Assembly: GCA_033807775.1 (NCBI GenBank)
Contig: CM066325.1
Coordinates: forward strand, 14,882,301-14,946,300
Reading direction: 5' to 3'
From: Saussurea involucrata
Lineage: Eukaryota > Streptophyta > Magnoliopsida > Asterales > Asteraceae
Length of the DNA: 64,000 nt
Positions 32,901-43,309 of the stretch are shown piece by piece (position 1 is the stretch's first letter; every line of letters begins with the position of its first letter). The notes beneath the pieces are model-generated. The model worked only from the letters and a program-made list of their open reading frames with translations, searched no databases and had not been told where the DNA came from. A program made the translations under genes and the position numbers.

Positions 32901-35900
32901 CTTTTAAGAAGTTTATCATGTGGATATTCTGTACAGATATACTTTCAACCGTTCAAGCTTATGAGATATTTTATAAATAGGTTTAGCGGTTTAGCCACTT
33001 ATCCTGTTGTAAAAATTTTAATAGCCTTCAACAAATAACAATGAATATATCATGTTTTGACTTTTAACCAAATAAACATCAACTTTTAGGTGGAGACCTC
33101 TCAAACATGTTTTTAATGATAAATTTTAGTCGACTTTTGATTTTTACGGAGTTTCATTATTAGTTAAGTTATAATCACTTTCTTGATTGAGATGCATGAA
33201 CCGCATGTAATGGAATATAACACTTGCAGGAGAGGGCGATGAGAGTTGTTCTCTTTATTCTTTCATTGAACGGTGTAACCCATCCTTTCCTAATAATCAC
33301 AACATCTGGTTCTCTAGCTCAATGGGAAGCTATGTTCTTACGTGTAGCACCATCTAATGATTTTAAAGTCTCTATTGAGGTTAGAGAGACCCAAAGAAGT
33401 GTTAGGTTGTTGGAGGCTCAAAAGGAAGGTGGTCAGCTGGTGTTTCAAGTTCTTTTGTATTGCGTGGATGCATTTGTTCAGGTATGTCTATCCTAAATAA
33501 ATATGTTTCCTGTTATTTTGCTGTAGTGTTGTTTTCAGTCTTTATGCACACGTGAAGTTTATAGTGTTTTTAAGCAAGTCATGCATCTTATGTCTCTTGA
33601 CAGGATTTAAGTACATTAAAAAACATAAATTGGGAAGCAATCATGGTTGATGAGTCTCAGTGCTCAGAGATCTCAGCACATTTCGATGATATTAAGAGTC
33701 TATCCACGAATAAGAGGTTGCTTCTATTTGGTGGCCCAATAGGGGTATGTTCTTTTTTCTGTAACGGCTCAGTTTTTCATGTTATATTCTGGAAATTGAG
33801 TTAAACATTCTGTTGGGTTGCAGGAGAGCATGGCTGAGTACGTTAAGGTGCTGTCACTGCTAGGTTCCGATGGTAATTTGTCTAACAATACCAGATCAAA
33901 GACAGAATCGGATGATGGTCTTGGAAAGCTGAAAGAAACCTTGTCCCAGTATGTTGCATATGAATGCAAGTCTGACTCTTCCAAGTTTGTAGAATTCTGG
34001 GTCCCGGTCCCGCTATCCAATGTGCAGCTTGAGAAGTATTGTGTTACCCTATTTTCCAATGCTATGGCTCTTCGTTCATCCTCAAAAAGTGATACTATTG
34101 GGGCTCTGCATGACATTCTTATTTCCAACCGGAAGGTTTATCCTTGCACTATTCTTTCATTTATTCAAAATTTTCATATCTAAGCTTTTAGTGTTAGGAG
34201 TTCTACATTCTATATAATGATGCTTATCGTTGCATCAATTGACTAAAGCAATCTTGGATAACTTTTTTTTTTCTTTCTATAATGAATAAGCTAATCCTGA
34301 TTGCTGATGTAGCAAAAAGGACAATTATATTTGACCCTAATTTCATCAAAGATAGAGAATTTGAAGTAATACTTGTATACATTTGAATCGACAAATAGAT
34401 TATTACTATTGTTGACTTGAAGCATCACAAAAAACATCTTTGGTTGATTGACAATCCGCGAGGATGTTGGTTCAGTTATGTGTCCAGCATGTTGATTTAG
34501 GGGCCGTTTACAAAACCCTTACTCGGGTAAGTGCTTACCAAGTTACATTAGCTTACCGGATGAATATGGCAAGGGCTAAAAATCTTACCCGGTAAGAGCG
34601 GAAGCAAGGATCGAGAGTTTTATCCTGTAAGTGAGTGCGACGGCTCTTACCATGGTTAGCGCTTACCGGCTAAATTATTGCATACGATGCCATTTTGGTG
34701 GACTAAAATCTTACCCGGAAAATAAGTGATATGTTGAATTTTACCGATAAGCACTTACCTGGGTAAGTGATTAGGTAAACGGCCCCTTAATCGGAAGAAA
34801 TATGTTATTTAGTTGGTTTTAGTGATCCATACAAGCACATTTTACTACCTGCTCGTTGGTTTTATGATTTAAGTTATTAATATGTAGATTCATGATTTAC
34901 ATTGCTTTTAGCTTTTTTTCTTCATATTTAAAAGTTAATTGTTTAAAATCTAAAAGTAATTTTGCATAACTGAATTATAACCATCTTTATGGAACTAAGG
35001 GGTACTTCTTTTATTTTTATAAAAACAGAACATGTATAAATATGTAATAAATCAATATGTTTGATGTACTTGGGAGGAAGTTGGTTTGAAATGAAGCATC
35101 TGTTGTGAATTTCACATCTGTAATAAGCTGTCCAAAAATCTCTAGTTCTAGTGAACTTCAGTGTGTTTACTTGATTTTCATTCATTATATTGCTATTTTC
35201 CCACATCAGCACCTAAACTTGAACCCTTTAAACCCAGGTTAAAGTTTGTCCAAAATCAATAGCTTCAGCGGAGTATGGTTGTTCTTTTTGTTGAATTTTT
35301 GTAAGTACGATGGTTTGCAATGAAGTGTGATGGTTAGAAATGTTAATATTACAATGGGTTGAAAAGACAATTGGTAACCATTGTTGTCCATACAAGGAGG
35401 CGTTTTCTCTGTCAGATTATAGTTAACGTTGCTATTTAATGAAATAGATAAAACATTATCATGAATATGACCCCTTTTTGGACCTTTATATTTTTTTGAA
35501 CATTATTCATCCAATTCCGAACAATGAAAAGTTCTCTATAGTTGTGCTAATCATTTAAATAGTAATCCGCTATTCATTGTCAGACGGTCTTTAATTGATC
35601 TTATTTTTCTTCTTGTAGTGTTGTAATCACCCCTATATCGTGGATCCTAGTCTTCAAGCCGTGATTATGAAGGACCGTGAACCAACTATGTTATTGGATG
35701 TTGGCATAAAAGCAAGTGGCAAACTACAATTTCTTGACCTGATACTGCCAGAGGTTAAGAAATGCCAACTAAGAGTGGTCATCCTTTTTCAGGTACAGCC
35801 GATGATTTTTAATTTAAGCTGCATTAAGGTGCAGCTCATCTGCTGTAACCATTTTATGTTTGGTTTTGTCTTTCTGCATTTTTTAGTTTTTATTCAAATA

Positions 35901-38900
35901 TTTGTTTCACAAGTGGACCGAGTCTTGAGTGGTGAACATAAACAATTTCACAGTTTTGACTGGTTAACATAAACAATATCACTGGAGAACCAACAGTCAA
36001 AATATCTAAAAAAAATTACATTCATCTCCAACAGATTCTCATTTTGGAGAATCCAACATTGATTGTAATATTAAAATATTTCATTTATCTATTAAAATAT
36101 TATTTCTCTCTAAATATTTATTTTCAAAGTTTCCTATTGGTGCTCTCACTTGGTAATCATTTTTGTGGTGTTACGTTTCTTCTGACAGCCAACAGTTGGT
36201 ACCGCAAAAGGTTTAGCTTCCGTTGGAGACATATTAGATGATTTTCTCAATTACAGATTTGGTCAAGACTCTTATGAGCGTATAGATGGGGTTGGGATTG
36301 TCCCATCAAAGAAACAAGCTGCTTTAAACAACTTCAACAACGATAAAAGTAGATTTGTCTTCTTACTAGAGCATCGTGCGTGTCAAGCAAGCATCAAATT
36401 ATCATCAGTAGACATTATCATCATATTCGACAGCGACCTCAATCCTTCATATGATTTAAAAGCATTGCAAAAAATATCAATTGATTCTCAGTCGGAACAA
36501 ATAATGATTTTCCGTTTATATTCTTCATGTACACTGGAAGAAAAAATTCTTAGACTTGCAGAGCAAAGTGTTGCTATTGATAGCAAGTTGCAGAATTTAA
36601 ATAGGAGTTCTTGTGATGCCTTACTCATGTTCGGCGCCTCAGACTTGCTCAACAAACTGACCCAATTTCATAGTGAAGCTGTTCTAAATATTTCCTCTGA
36701 AGAATCCTTCTTTAAGGATGTACTGGAGGAGTTTTTACACTTGATTTCTCACAAAGGGAACAGCAAGGATACATCGTTGATCCTCACTAGGGTTAAAAAC
36801 TGTGGAACTTATGGTAAAAGTAACCTACACCCCGAGACAAGAATACCTCTAGCTTTTGGGGAACAACCCCATTTGTTCTGGACAAAGTTGTTGGAGGGAA
36901 AGTATCCAAGGTGGAAAATTGTATCGGTGTCAACCCCGAGACAGAGAAAAAGACCACACTACTTTGAGGACTCGTCTAAGGAAACAGTTGCTACCCATGC
37001 TGATGTTGGGAAAAAACGTAAGAAAACTCAGAACAGCAGCATTGAGCCTCCTGCATCTAAGCCTGGGACAAATGAAGGTGAATGGCAATGCTTCTAGTCC
37101 ACTCAATAAGTTTGCATTTGGCTTTTTAAAATACAAGTTATAATATTTGCGGTTGTCGTATCCTAGCTCTTCCATTATCTGGTGAAGTAGTTGCATGGAA
37201 AGATCGTTAACATCTAACATGTCAACATAAACTTCTAGACCACGGAAGTAATGTCTTCTAGGTGGTTCTGTATATTTCGTGTTGTTGCTACATATGCCTT
37301 ATCTCTACAAGTCTTTCTTTTTGTGTGTAAAATAGTTCACCTGATTTGCAGAAGTTACATAAGTGTTGTAATAAAGTGACTCCTAGTTTAAGATCTTCAG
37401 ATGTTCTTTCAGGGGCTTCTGGAGTTCCTGCCCAAGATGAGTCTCAATCGTCATCTGGTGATCACTATTGGTCCTCAGCAGTCCATACCGAAAGGAGTCT
37501 TCATGATCTTCTGAAGCCCACTGTGTCTGAGCTCTGCGAGGTCCTCAAGTTTTCGGTATGTTCCTGACGTATTTGTCCCTGATTTTCCATATCTTGAAAT
37601 TGAAGTTTTTGATTATAATACTAGTTATAGCGCTTGGGAGACTCATCTACATAATCTGTCTTTATTGTTTATTACATTCTCCGTAGCAAATGAGAGTGAT
37701 TTCTTTGCTTGATATCTTATGAGTGTGGATGTCACTTACGATTGAGGAAACTATTTGGAGCTCATACATTATTTCCACCTTTTTTTAATGGTCTGAAACA
37801 GAAACAAAATTTTAAATATTGCTCTTTACTAGTTTGTAAGTTTGTCTCTTCAATGGTTATGTGTGCTTTTGAGGTCATTTTGTTCGGCATATATTTTTAG
37901 ATCGGCAATATAGACTTATATCTATAAAATGATTTGGTAACACTCTCTGATATTTATTTATTAGTATAAGAAAGTGTTTGTTTTAAGGAGAGGAAAAAAG
38001 GTATGCTAGGTGAAGAAAAATCTTAAAATTTTGGATTGTGCAGGGAGTTGTCTTTAAAACTACATGGATAAATCTTAGGTGAAAATGTTCTGTTTCAAGA
38101 TAACTCTAACCAATTTTTTTTTAGTTGAAAAGTTCACTTTCTTAGGATCGGTTTTACTGAATAATAACCGACCTATTATTTAAGTGAAACTGAACATGTA
38201 ATTAATTGTTATCCTCTTGTGATGCTTATGTTACTCGTTGAATACAGATAGTATATTAAATTGGATTTACTCAACTGTGAATGCAGGAGGATGTCAAGAT
38301 CACAGTCGAAAGATTTCTCGACTTTGTCCTTGAGAATTATAATGTCAGCAAGGAACACACAAGCACATTACAGGCTTTCATGATATCACTGGTATGAAAT
38401 TTTAACATACTGAATGAAGTAGAAACATTATGCTCTTCTTTGATTTTGCTAGGCACAAAGTTGTTTAGTTTTCTTGGCCATCGCTTCAATTCAATATTTA
38501 ATTTTCTCATTTCGATTTATATCAAGAACAGAACATTCAATGTGTATATATATATATATATATAAAGATCTTGCTTGTAGCGTTTAACCCATCCTAACTG
38601 GTTTAGAATAAAAGCATTGTTGTTTCAATCTATTGCCAATCCCCTCCGTTTTTTTTTGGTGTTATGATACTCTGGGATCTTGAGTTCTATCAAGCTTAAT
38701 GGCATATTTGGTTTCTGACATTTTTAACGTATTTACTGATGTGCTTTTTTCATTTCAGTGTTGGATCGGTTCTTCACTGTCTAAATACAAGATTGATAGA
38801 AGGGAATCCTTTGCTGTTGCAAAAAAGCACTTGAATTTCAGCTGCATGGAAGAAGAAGCAAACTCTGTGTACACGAAGCTGGAACCTGCAAAAGAGATGT

Positions 38901-41900
38901 TCTTACTGCACACAGACAACCAAGAAAAATGTGATGCTTTAAAGGATTGTACACAAGCACCTCTAACAGAACCAAAAATGTCACACTCACTTCCATTTAA
39001 CCCACAAGGTGTAAAACCAGAGATTGTAGTTGGTCAGCAAAATCAAATTGCTGATGTTTCCGGAAGTCATGAGTTATCAAATGAAGAAATGATGGCAAAC
39101 GAATGCAAGGAAGGTTATGCTACGAAGGAACAAAAAGAGCTTGAGATGTTTAACAGAGGATGGGATGAGAAGAGGATGCTTTTGGAGAATGATTACAATC
39201 TGGATAAAGCTCTTATTTGCACTCTATATAGTAATCCCTCTGTAAGATCAGAAAAGCTAAACTCGTTAGAAAAAGAGTTTGCTAACAAATTGGAAGAACA
39301 TGACAGAATGAGGGAGATTCACCTCAAAGATCTTATGGCAAAGCTGCTGGCTGACGAAGCCGATGGAGGGAATGATAAAGCGGATGCAATGTCGTTAGAA
39401 TTGGTTGGTACTAGGATTGAGGACCAGCCCAAAAGCGGAGGTAGTTTGGGCACAGGTGCGAACCATGTTGAACCAAATGACTCGTTATTTGTGGAAGAGC
39501 CTGAGCCATCCAACAGAGTAGGCAAATCAGATGATGGTGTTAACAACGTTGAGTCTACAGGTTCTCATACTTCCGAGAAACAGAAGGTTGATGCGGCAAC
39601 AGTATCAAGTATCCCAATCGGAGAAAATCCAGCAGAAAAGCATGATGGTGTTGACGATAATGTGGTGGGCCATGCCGACTCTGTGGAGTCAGGAGTGCCA
39701 GAAGTCGATTCTAATGAAGAAAATGCTAAAGGAGGCAATAGCAGTCCTGTTAAATCACCTGCTGTTGAAGACCGTAATGAAACGCATGTTGACTCTGCTG
39801 TCGAAGACCGTAACAAGACTGGTGCCACTGATATGCCACCACATGTGGACTCTGCTGAAATGGGAACGCCAGCTGGCAATTGTGACAAAGATAATGGCGG
39901 AGATAGCACTATAATCCCTGATGCATCACATGTTGAAGACCAGAATGATTCATGTGGTTCTAGTAGCAGTAATTCACCTTCTGCAGCTGTGTCACCAGAC
40001 AAAATCCCTGCAGTTGAGCTGATTGCTTCTCCACCTTCAGATCATTCAATGCCAACAATTCCTGTAGGTTATCCACATTGTCAGAATTCTTAAGTGGTGC
40101 ATCTTTTATCCAATCTTGCAAAATTCAACTTTGATCATTGTAATTTTAACATTTTTTTGCTCTTGTCAGGAAATTCAAAACGAGCCTCTTCAACATAAAC
40201 AACTTCCGTGCAGTGGAAGTCAAGATAAAGAGGGGCAAGCGGATCCTAGTTTGTTGGTGGAAATTAATGTCGATAATCTGCAGCCTGTAGATGCTGGACA
40301 AGTTGGTCAGATCGATTCAGAAGATCCATCACTTGAACCTCATGACGAACTGTCTTTACCGTTGTCTACCAATCTACCGACTGCTGAGAATCCATCTGAT
40401 ATACTTCCAGCCAGTGAGCTTTTGCTTGAAGCTAGTACTCATGAAGAGCCAACGCTTCCTGGAGCACTTACCCAATCAGTAGAAAATCAGACCAACTCCT
40501 CTGATTTGGAAGAACAGCAACCTTCATCTGGTGCAGTGCATGACCAACCAATTGTTGAACTACACAGCTCTGCCCAGAATTCTGAGCCCCCTGCACCACT
40601 CCTCACTGCAGAAATCCTTAATCATAATGCTTCACAGCCTGAAATGAACATGTTTGATATTCAAGGATCTGTGGCCTCACGGATGCCAAAGCAAGTCGAT
40701 CCACTTCAAGCTGAACTGGAGCGATTATGTGCACAGAAGGATAATGTTGTCAAGTTCCATGAAGACATTGTTAGTATCTAGTTTGATTTACCTTGTGAGT
40801 TTTGCATCTTTGTTTCCCATCTTGATTTTGGGTCTGTCTTCATGCAGAGACAAAGGCTAAAAGCTGATTGTGAAAAGGAAATAGCAGAAATGATTGCTCA
40901 GATCAATGCCAAATATGAAGCTAGGCGCCAGGAAGCAGAGTCGGCTTTTCACACAAAAAAGAAGGAGCTTGATATTAATCTCGACAGAGTGGTCATGAAT
41001 AAGATATTGGCCGAGGCTTTCAGGTCTAAGTGCCAAGATTTTACACCTGGCCATGCAGGAATGCAACCAGGTATGCTTACTTAGAAATAGTTATTGACTC
41101 TGTATTTTCTTTAGTTAAAAGATTAAAATGGTTTGTGATTTATGTCTACATGTTTAATAGAACCATAGTTCTAATTTAACCTTGCAGCCACTCAAGCTGG
41201 ATTAATGCAGCAACTACATAGGTTTTCGGCTCTACCACCTATGAGGCGCTCCTTTGGCATTGCTTCATCTTCACCTGGCCAATCGTTAGGAACCCAACAG
41301 ATTACACCACTGCCACCTCTACCGCTACAACCGTCACCATCACCGCCACCGCCTCTTCAGATAGTTCACCAACCTGCGGCTCTTTTCTCCAGCAGACCAT
41401 CGCCTACATCAAGCAGACCCTCAACCTCACCTAGCAGAACACAGCCTAGTGTCGATCCGGTTACCCCCTCGAGCTCGCTTAGCAGACCGCCACCTGGCAT
41501 AAACCCGATTACCCCCTCAAGCACACTTAACAGACCGCCACCTGGCATCAACCCGATTACCCCCTCAAGCACACTTAGCAGACCGCCACCTGGCATCAAC
41601 CCGATTACCCCCTTAAGCACACTTAGCAGACCGCCACCTGGTATCAACCCGATTTCCTCGTTGAGTACCCCTAACAGACCACCACCTAGTATAAACCAAA
41701 TATCACCGTCTGCTGCCGCAAATCTACGAATAAACACCGAAACCCGTGGTCTGGCCCCACGTCTCCGGCCTTTAGTTAGCAGTGAAATCCGCGCTCCGGC
41801 CCCACATATGCGACCTTTAGCCAGCAGTGAAATCCGTGCTCCTGCCCCACATATTAGACCGTTTCGACCTTCAACATCCGCATCCAATGATTTTCCATCT

Positions 41901-42353
41901 TTTCGGAAGATGCTACAAAATCAGCATGTAACAAGTAGCCTTCCACTAACCTCTTCTCCAAACTCCCAACCGACAGTGTTACCACCCCTGCTGCCGGAAG
42001 ATTCCACTCAACCGCCACAAAGACCACCCTCATTATCTTCACCTTGGCTACCATCACGATCACAGTCGCCACAACCACCGCCACGTCAGCCTTCTCCTCA
42101 ATCAACACCATCGTTATTTCCCCGTTCTTCATCTTTACCACGGATACCCACAAGCCAACCCGGCCTTTTTAGTGCATCTCCTCGGTCTGAACCATTGGCG
42201 ACTCCTGATAACTCTAGTCGGCATAACGTCTTGCCACCTGTGACGTCTGACTCGTACGTGGACATTGACTTGGACCTAACCGATTTCGTTGAAGATTTTG
42301 GTCCACCCTCATCTTCTGGACATGACCTGGTTTGTTTGTCGGATGATGACTAG
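26990..42353 (+). CDS. MOM1-like: MOM1-like transcriptional-silencing protein (helicase-like)
   Basis: Homologue of Arabidopsis MORPHEUS MOLECULE 1, a nuclear protein that keeps repeats and transposons silent largely without changing DNA methylation. A non-coding first exon ends at 27155. Coding exons: 27779-28298, 28688-28814, 28986-29073, 30057-30323, 32750-32887, 33230-33481, 33604-33744, 33824-34135, 35619-35792, 36189-37077, 37352-37555, 38287-38391, 38759-40063, 40170-40769, 40848-41070, 41188-42353, about 2170 codons (AtMOM1 has 2001 residues). The ATG at 27779 opens MTNDSKLKDQG, followed by a basic, serine-rich region with RR-S-R/E repeats. Order of regions: basic N-terminus, chromo-like segment (WLVEWQGLDNGQATWE), degenerate SNF2-like helicase, acidic variable middle, CMM2-type coiled coil, proline-rich tail ending LVCLSDDD. 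All junctions keep phase except 37077/37352. Introns hold a solo LTR and a MITE. Confidence 0.85.
30390..31251. other. Rest of the 2.4-kb MOM1-like intron
   Basis: Intron sequence left of the solo LTR. I see no conserved exon, RNA or transposon end in it. Confidence 0.5.
31252..32700 (-). mobile_element. Solo LTR in a MOM1-like intron
   Basis: On the minus strand the unit starts TGTCACACCCTACTTTTAAT and ends CGGGGCATTACA, typical Ty3/gypsy LTR ends, 1449 bp. A TATA box (CTATAAATAGAGG, about 32015-32027, minus) sits mid-LTR, which fixes the orientation. Repeated words such as ACTCATCACTTAGCTTTGCC and GCCTTGTCATGCTTTCTAGA fill 32190-32510. No internal region or second LTR is present, so it is a solo LTR left by recombination. 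The flanking five bases (TTTAT and TTACT) do not match, so it is old or its ends are slightly misplaced. It lies antisense to the host gene. Confidence 0.65.
32888..33229 (+). other. GC-AG intron in the MOM1-like gene
   Basis: The exon ends GACAATCAG and the intron begins GCAAGTGTTT, the standard non-canonical GC donor with otherwise strong consensus. The acceptor is CACTTGCAG at 33229. Joining there keeps phase and gives the conserved DNQERAMRVV stretch, which a GT donor nearby would not. Confidence 0.75.
34136..35618 (+). other. MOM1-like intron of 1.5 kb
   Basis: A GT-AG intron between the AMALRSSSK...NRK exon and the CCNHPYIVDP exon. Apart from the Tourist-like MITE at 34500-34786 nothing recognisable is in it. 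Confidence 0.6.
34500..34786. mobile_element. Tourist-like MITE in a MOM1-like intron, 287 bp
   Basis: The left end GGGGCCGTTTACAAAACCC and right end GATTAGGTAAACGGCCCC are inverted repeats extending about 38 bp (CTTACTCGGGTAAGTGCTTA / TAAGCACTTACCTGGGTAAG). TTA flanks both sides (34497-34499 and 34787-34789), a PIF/Harbinger-type duplication. TTACC(C/G)GG words are scattered inside. Confidence 0.75.
40690..41070 (+). other. MOM1-like gene: CMM2-type coiled coil
   Basis: Two exons encode DPLQAELERLCAQKDNVVKF, then a charged helix (KEIAEMIAQINAKYEARRQE; FHTKKKELDINLDRVV) ending MNKILAEAFRSKC. This matches the CMM2 motif of MOM1 as I know it: the minimal domain needed for silencing in Arabidopsis, which forms an antiparallel coiled-coil homodimer. 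Its survival with intact phase argues that the protein is functional. Confidence 0.75.
41188..42353 (+). other. MOM1-like gene: last exon, proline-rich tail
   Basis: About 388 codons, very rich in P and S. A 16-residue unit (SRPPPGINPITPSSTL) is repeated about four to five times at 41480-41700 (48-bp period), and a shorter RAPAPHMRPLASSEI unit about 2.5 times at 41740-41860. The end ITDFVEDFG-like acidic stretch and final LVCLSDDD look like a SUMO-interacting motif (hydrophobic core followed by acids). Arabidopsis MOM1 works with the PIAS-like SUMO ligases PIAL1/2; the link to this motif is my inference. Confidence 0.6.
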
Positions 42354-43300
42354 ATTAACCAGTAGATAATTCATTAATATATATAGATAGATTATATATA
42401 TTGTAAAGATGGTGAAGGCAGTCTGTAATGGGCAGATCTAGTGTAAAGGGGTAACATGTTGTATTTGTTAGAACTTGGGACCTTAATTGTTAATCACGTG
42501 TTTTTTGTAGAGAGGAGAAGCAGTTGGGTATTTTAATCCATTCATTATGAGAGAAATGTTGTTGGTTTTAATGTTTTATGGGTATTTTAAATTAAGTTGT
42601 TTTTTGGTTATCTACCGGGTATTTTAAATTAAATTAGGACATAATACATTAAAACGTAAAGAAAAATCAAATATCGTGTTACAAAAGACCACACATTGGG
42701 TCATGGCGTGCCACAGACATAACGTGGTGTGAGGCCCAAGCCTTAAGCCATGACGTGCCATGACGGCTGTTGCGGCGAGTCTTTTAGAACAGTGGTTCAA
42801 TCCAATCATCAACACCCAACTTCCAAGTCCCACGGACCAAGCCCGACAAGTCCTTCGACCGAACTACGTGTTGGCTGTATGCTTCGACCCAATGCACACA
42901 TTTATAAATTAAATGATAATCATAGAAAAATGTTTGACAACTTTTCATTAGTATTGGTTTTAATTAAATACGAATAATGATAACCGACTTGATCCATTAT
43001 ATTATTTAAAATAGAACTTTTTTCAAAAGTCAATTAGTAGTTTTCAAACTTCACCGATCATATTAAAATTTAAAACCAAGCTGGATGTTATATTTTGCGA
43101 TTAACCAACCATTTGAAAAATATCAATCACTCTATTGCAGAGATCAATCTTGAAAATTTGAAAGCTTAAGGGACAAAATGTGAAAAAAGTTAAAAGTATA
43201 GGGTCAAAATTGATAATTCAAAAGTCAACAAGAGCAAAGTCGCCTCTGAAGTTGCTTCTTCGTATAAAATATATATATAATATATCATCAAGTCGGGTCA
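42354..43300. other. Intergenic region between the MOM1-like and VPS37-like genes
   Basis: It contains the 3' UTR of the MOM1-like gene and, near 43260, an AT-rich TATA-like stretch (CGTATAAAATATATATATA) before the VPS37-like leader. A block at 42695-42780 with TCATGGCGTGCC and CCATGACGTGCCATGACG repeats looks like a small repeat remnant. No gene. Confidence 0.5.
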
Positions 43301-43309
43301 GTAGTATCA

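Larger units (their letters stand above)
32750..37077 (+). other. MOM1-like gene: degenerate SNF2-like helicase exons
   Basis: The exons between these points encode a SNF2-related region. RAMRVVLFILSLNG and FLIITTSGSLAQWEAMF correspond to the helicase start and motif Ia area. IMVDESQCSEI is at the DEAH position but lacks that sequence, and I see no Walker A (GKT) motif. CCNHPYIVDPSLQ, GKLQFLDLILPEV and FGQDSYERIDG correspond to the C-terminal helicase half, and IIIIFDSDLNPSYDLKAL to its motif V area. In Arabidopsis MOM1 the helicase is also incomplete and dispensable for silencing, so loss of ATPase motifs is expected. Confidence 0.75.
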
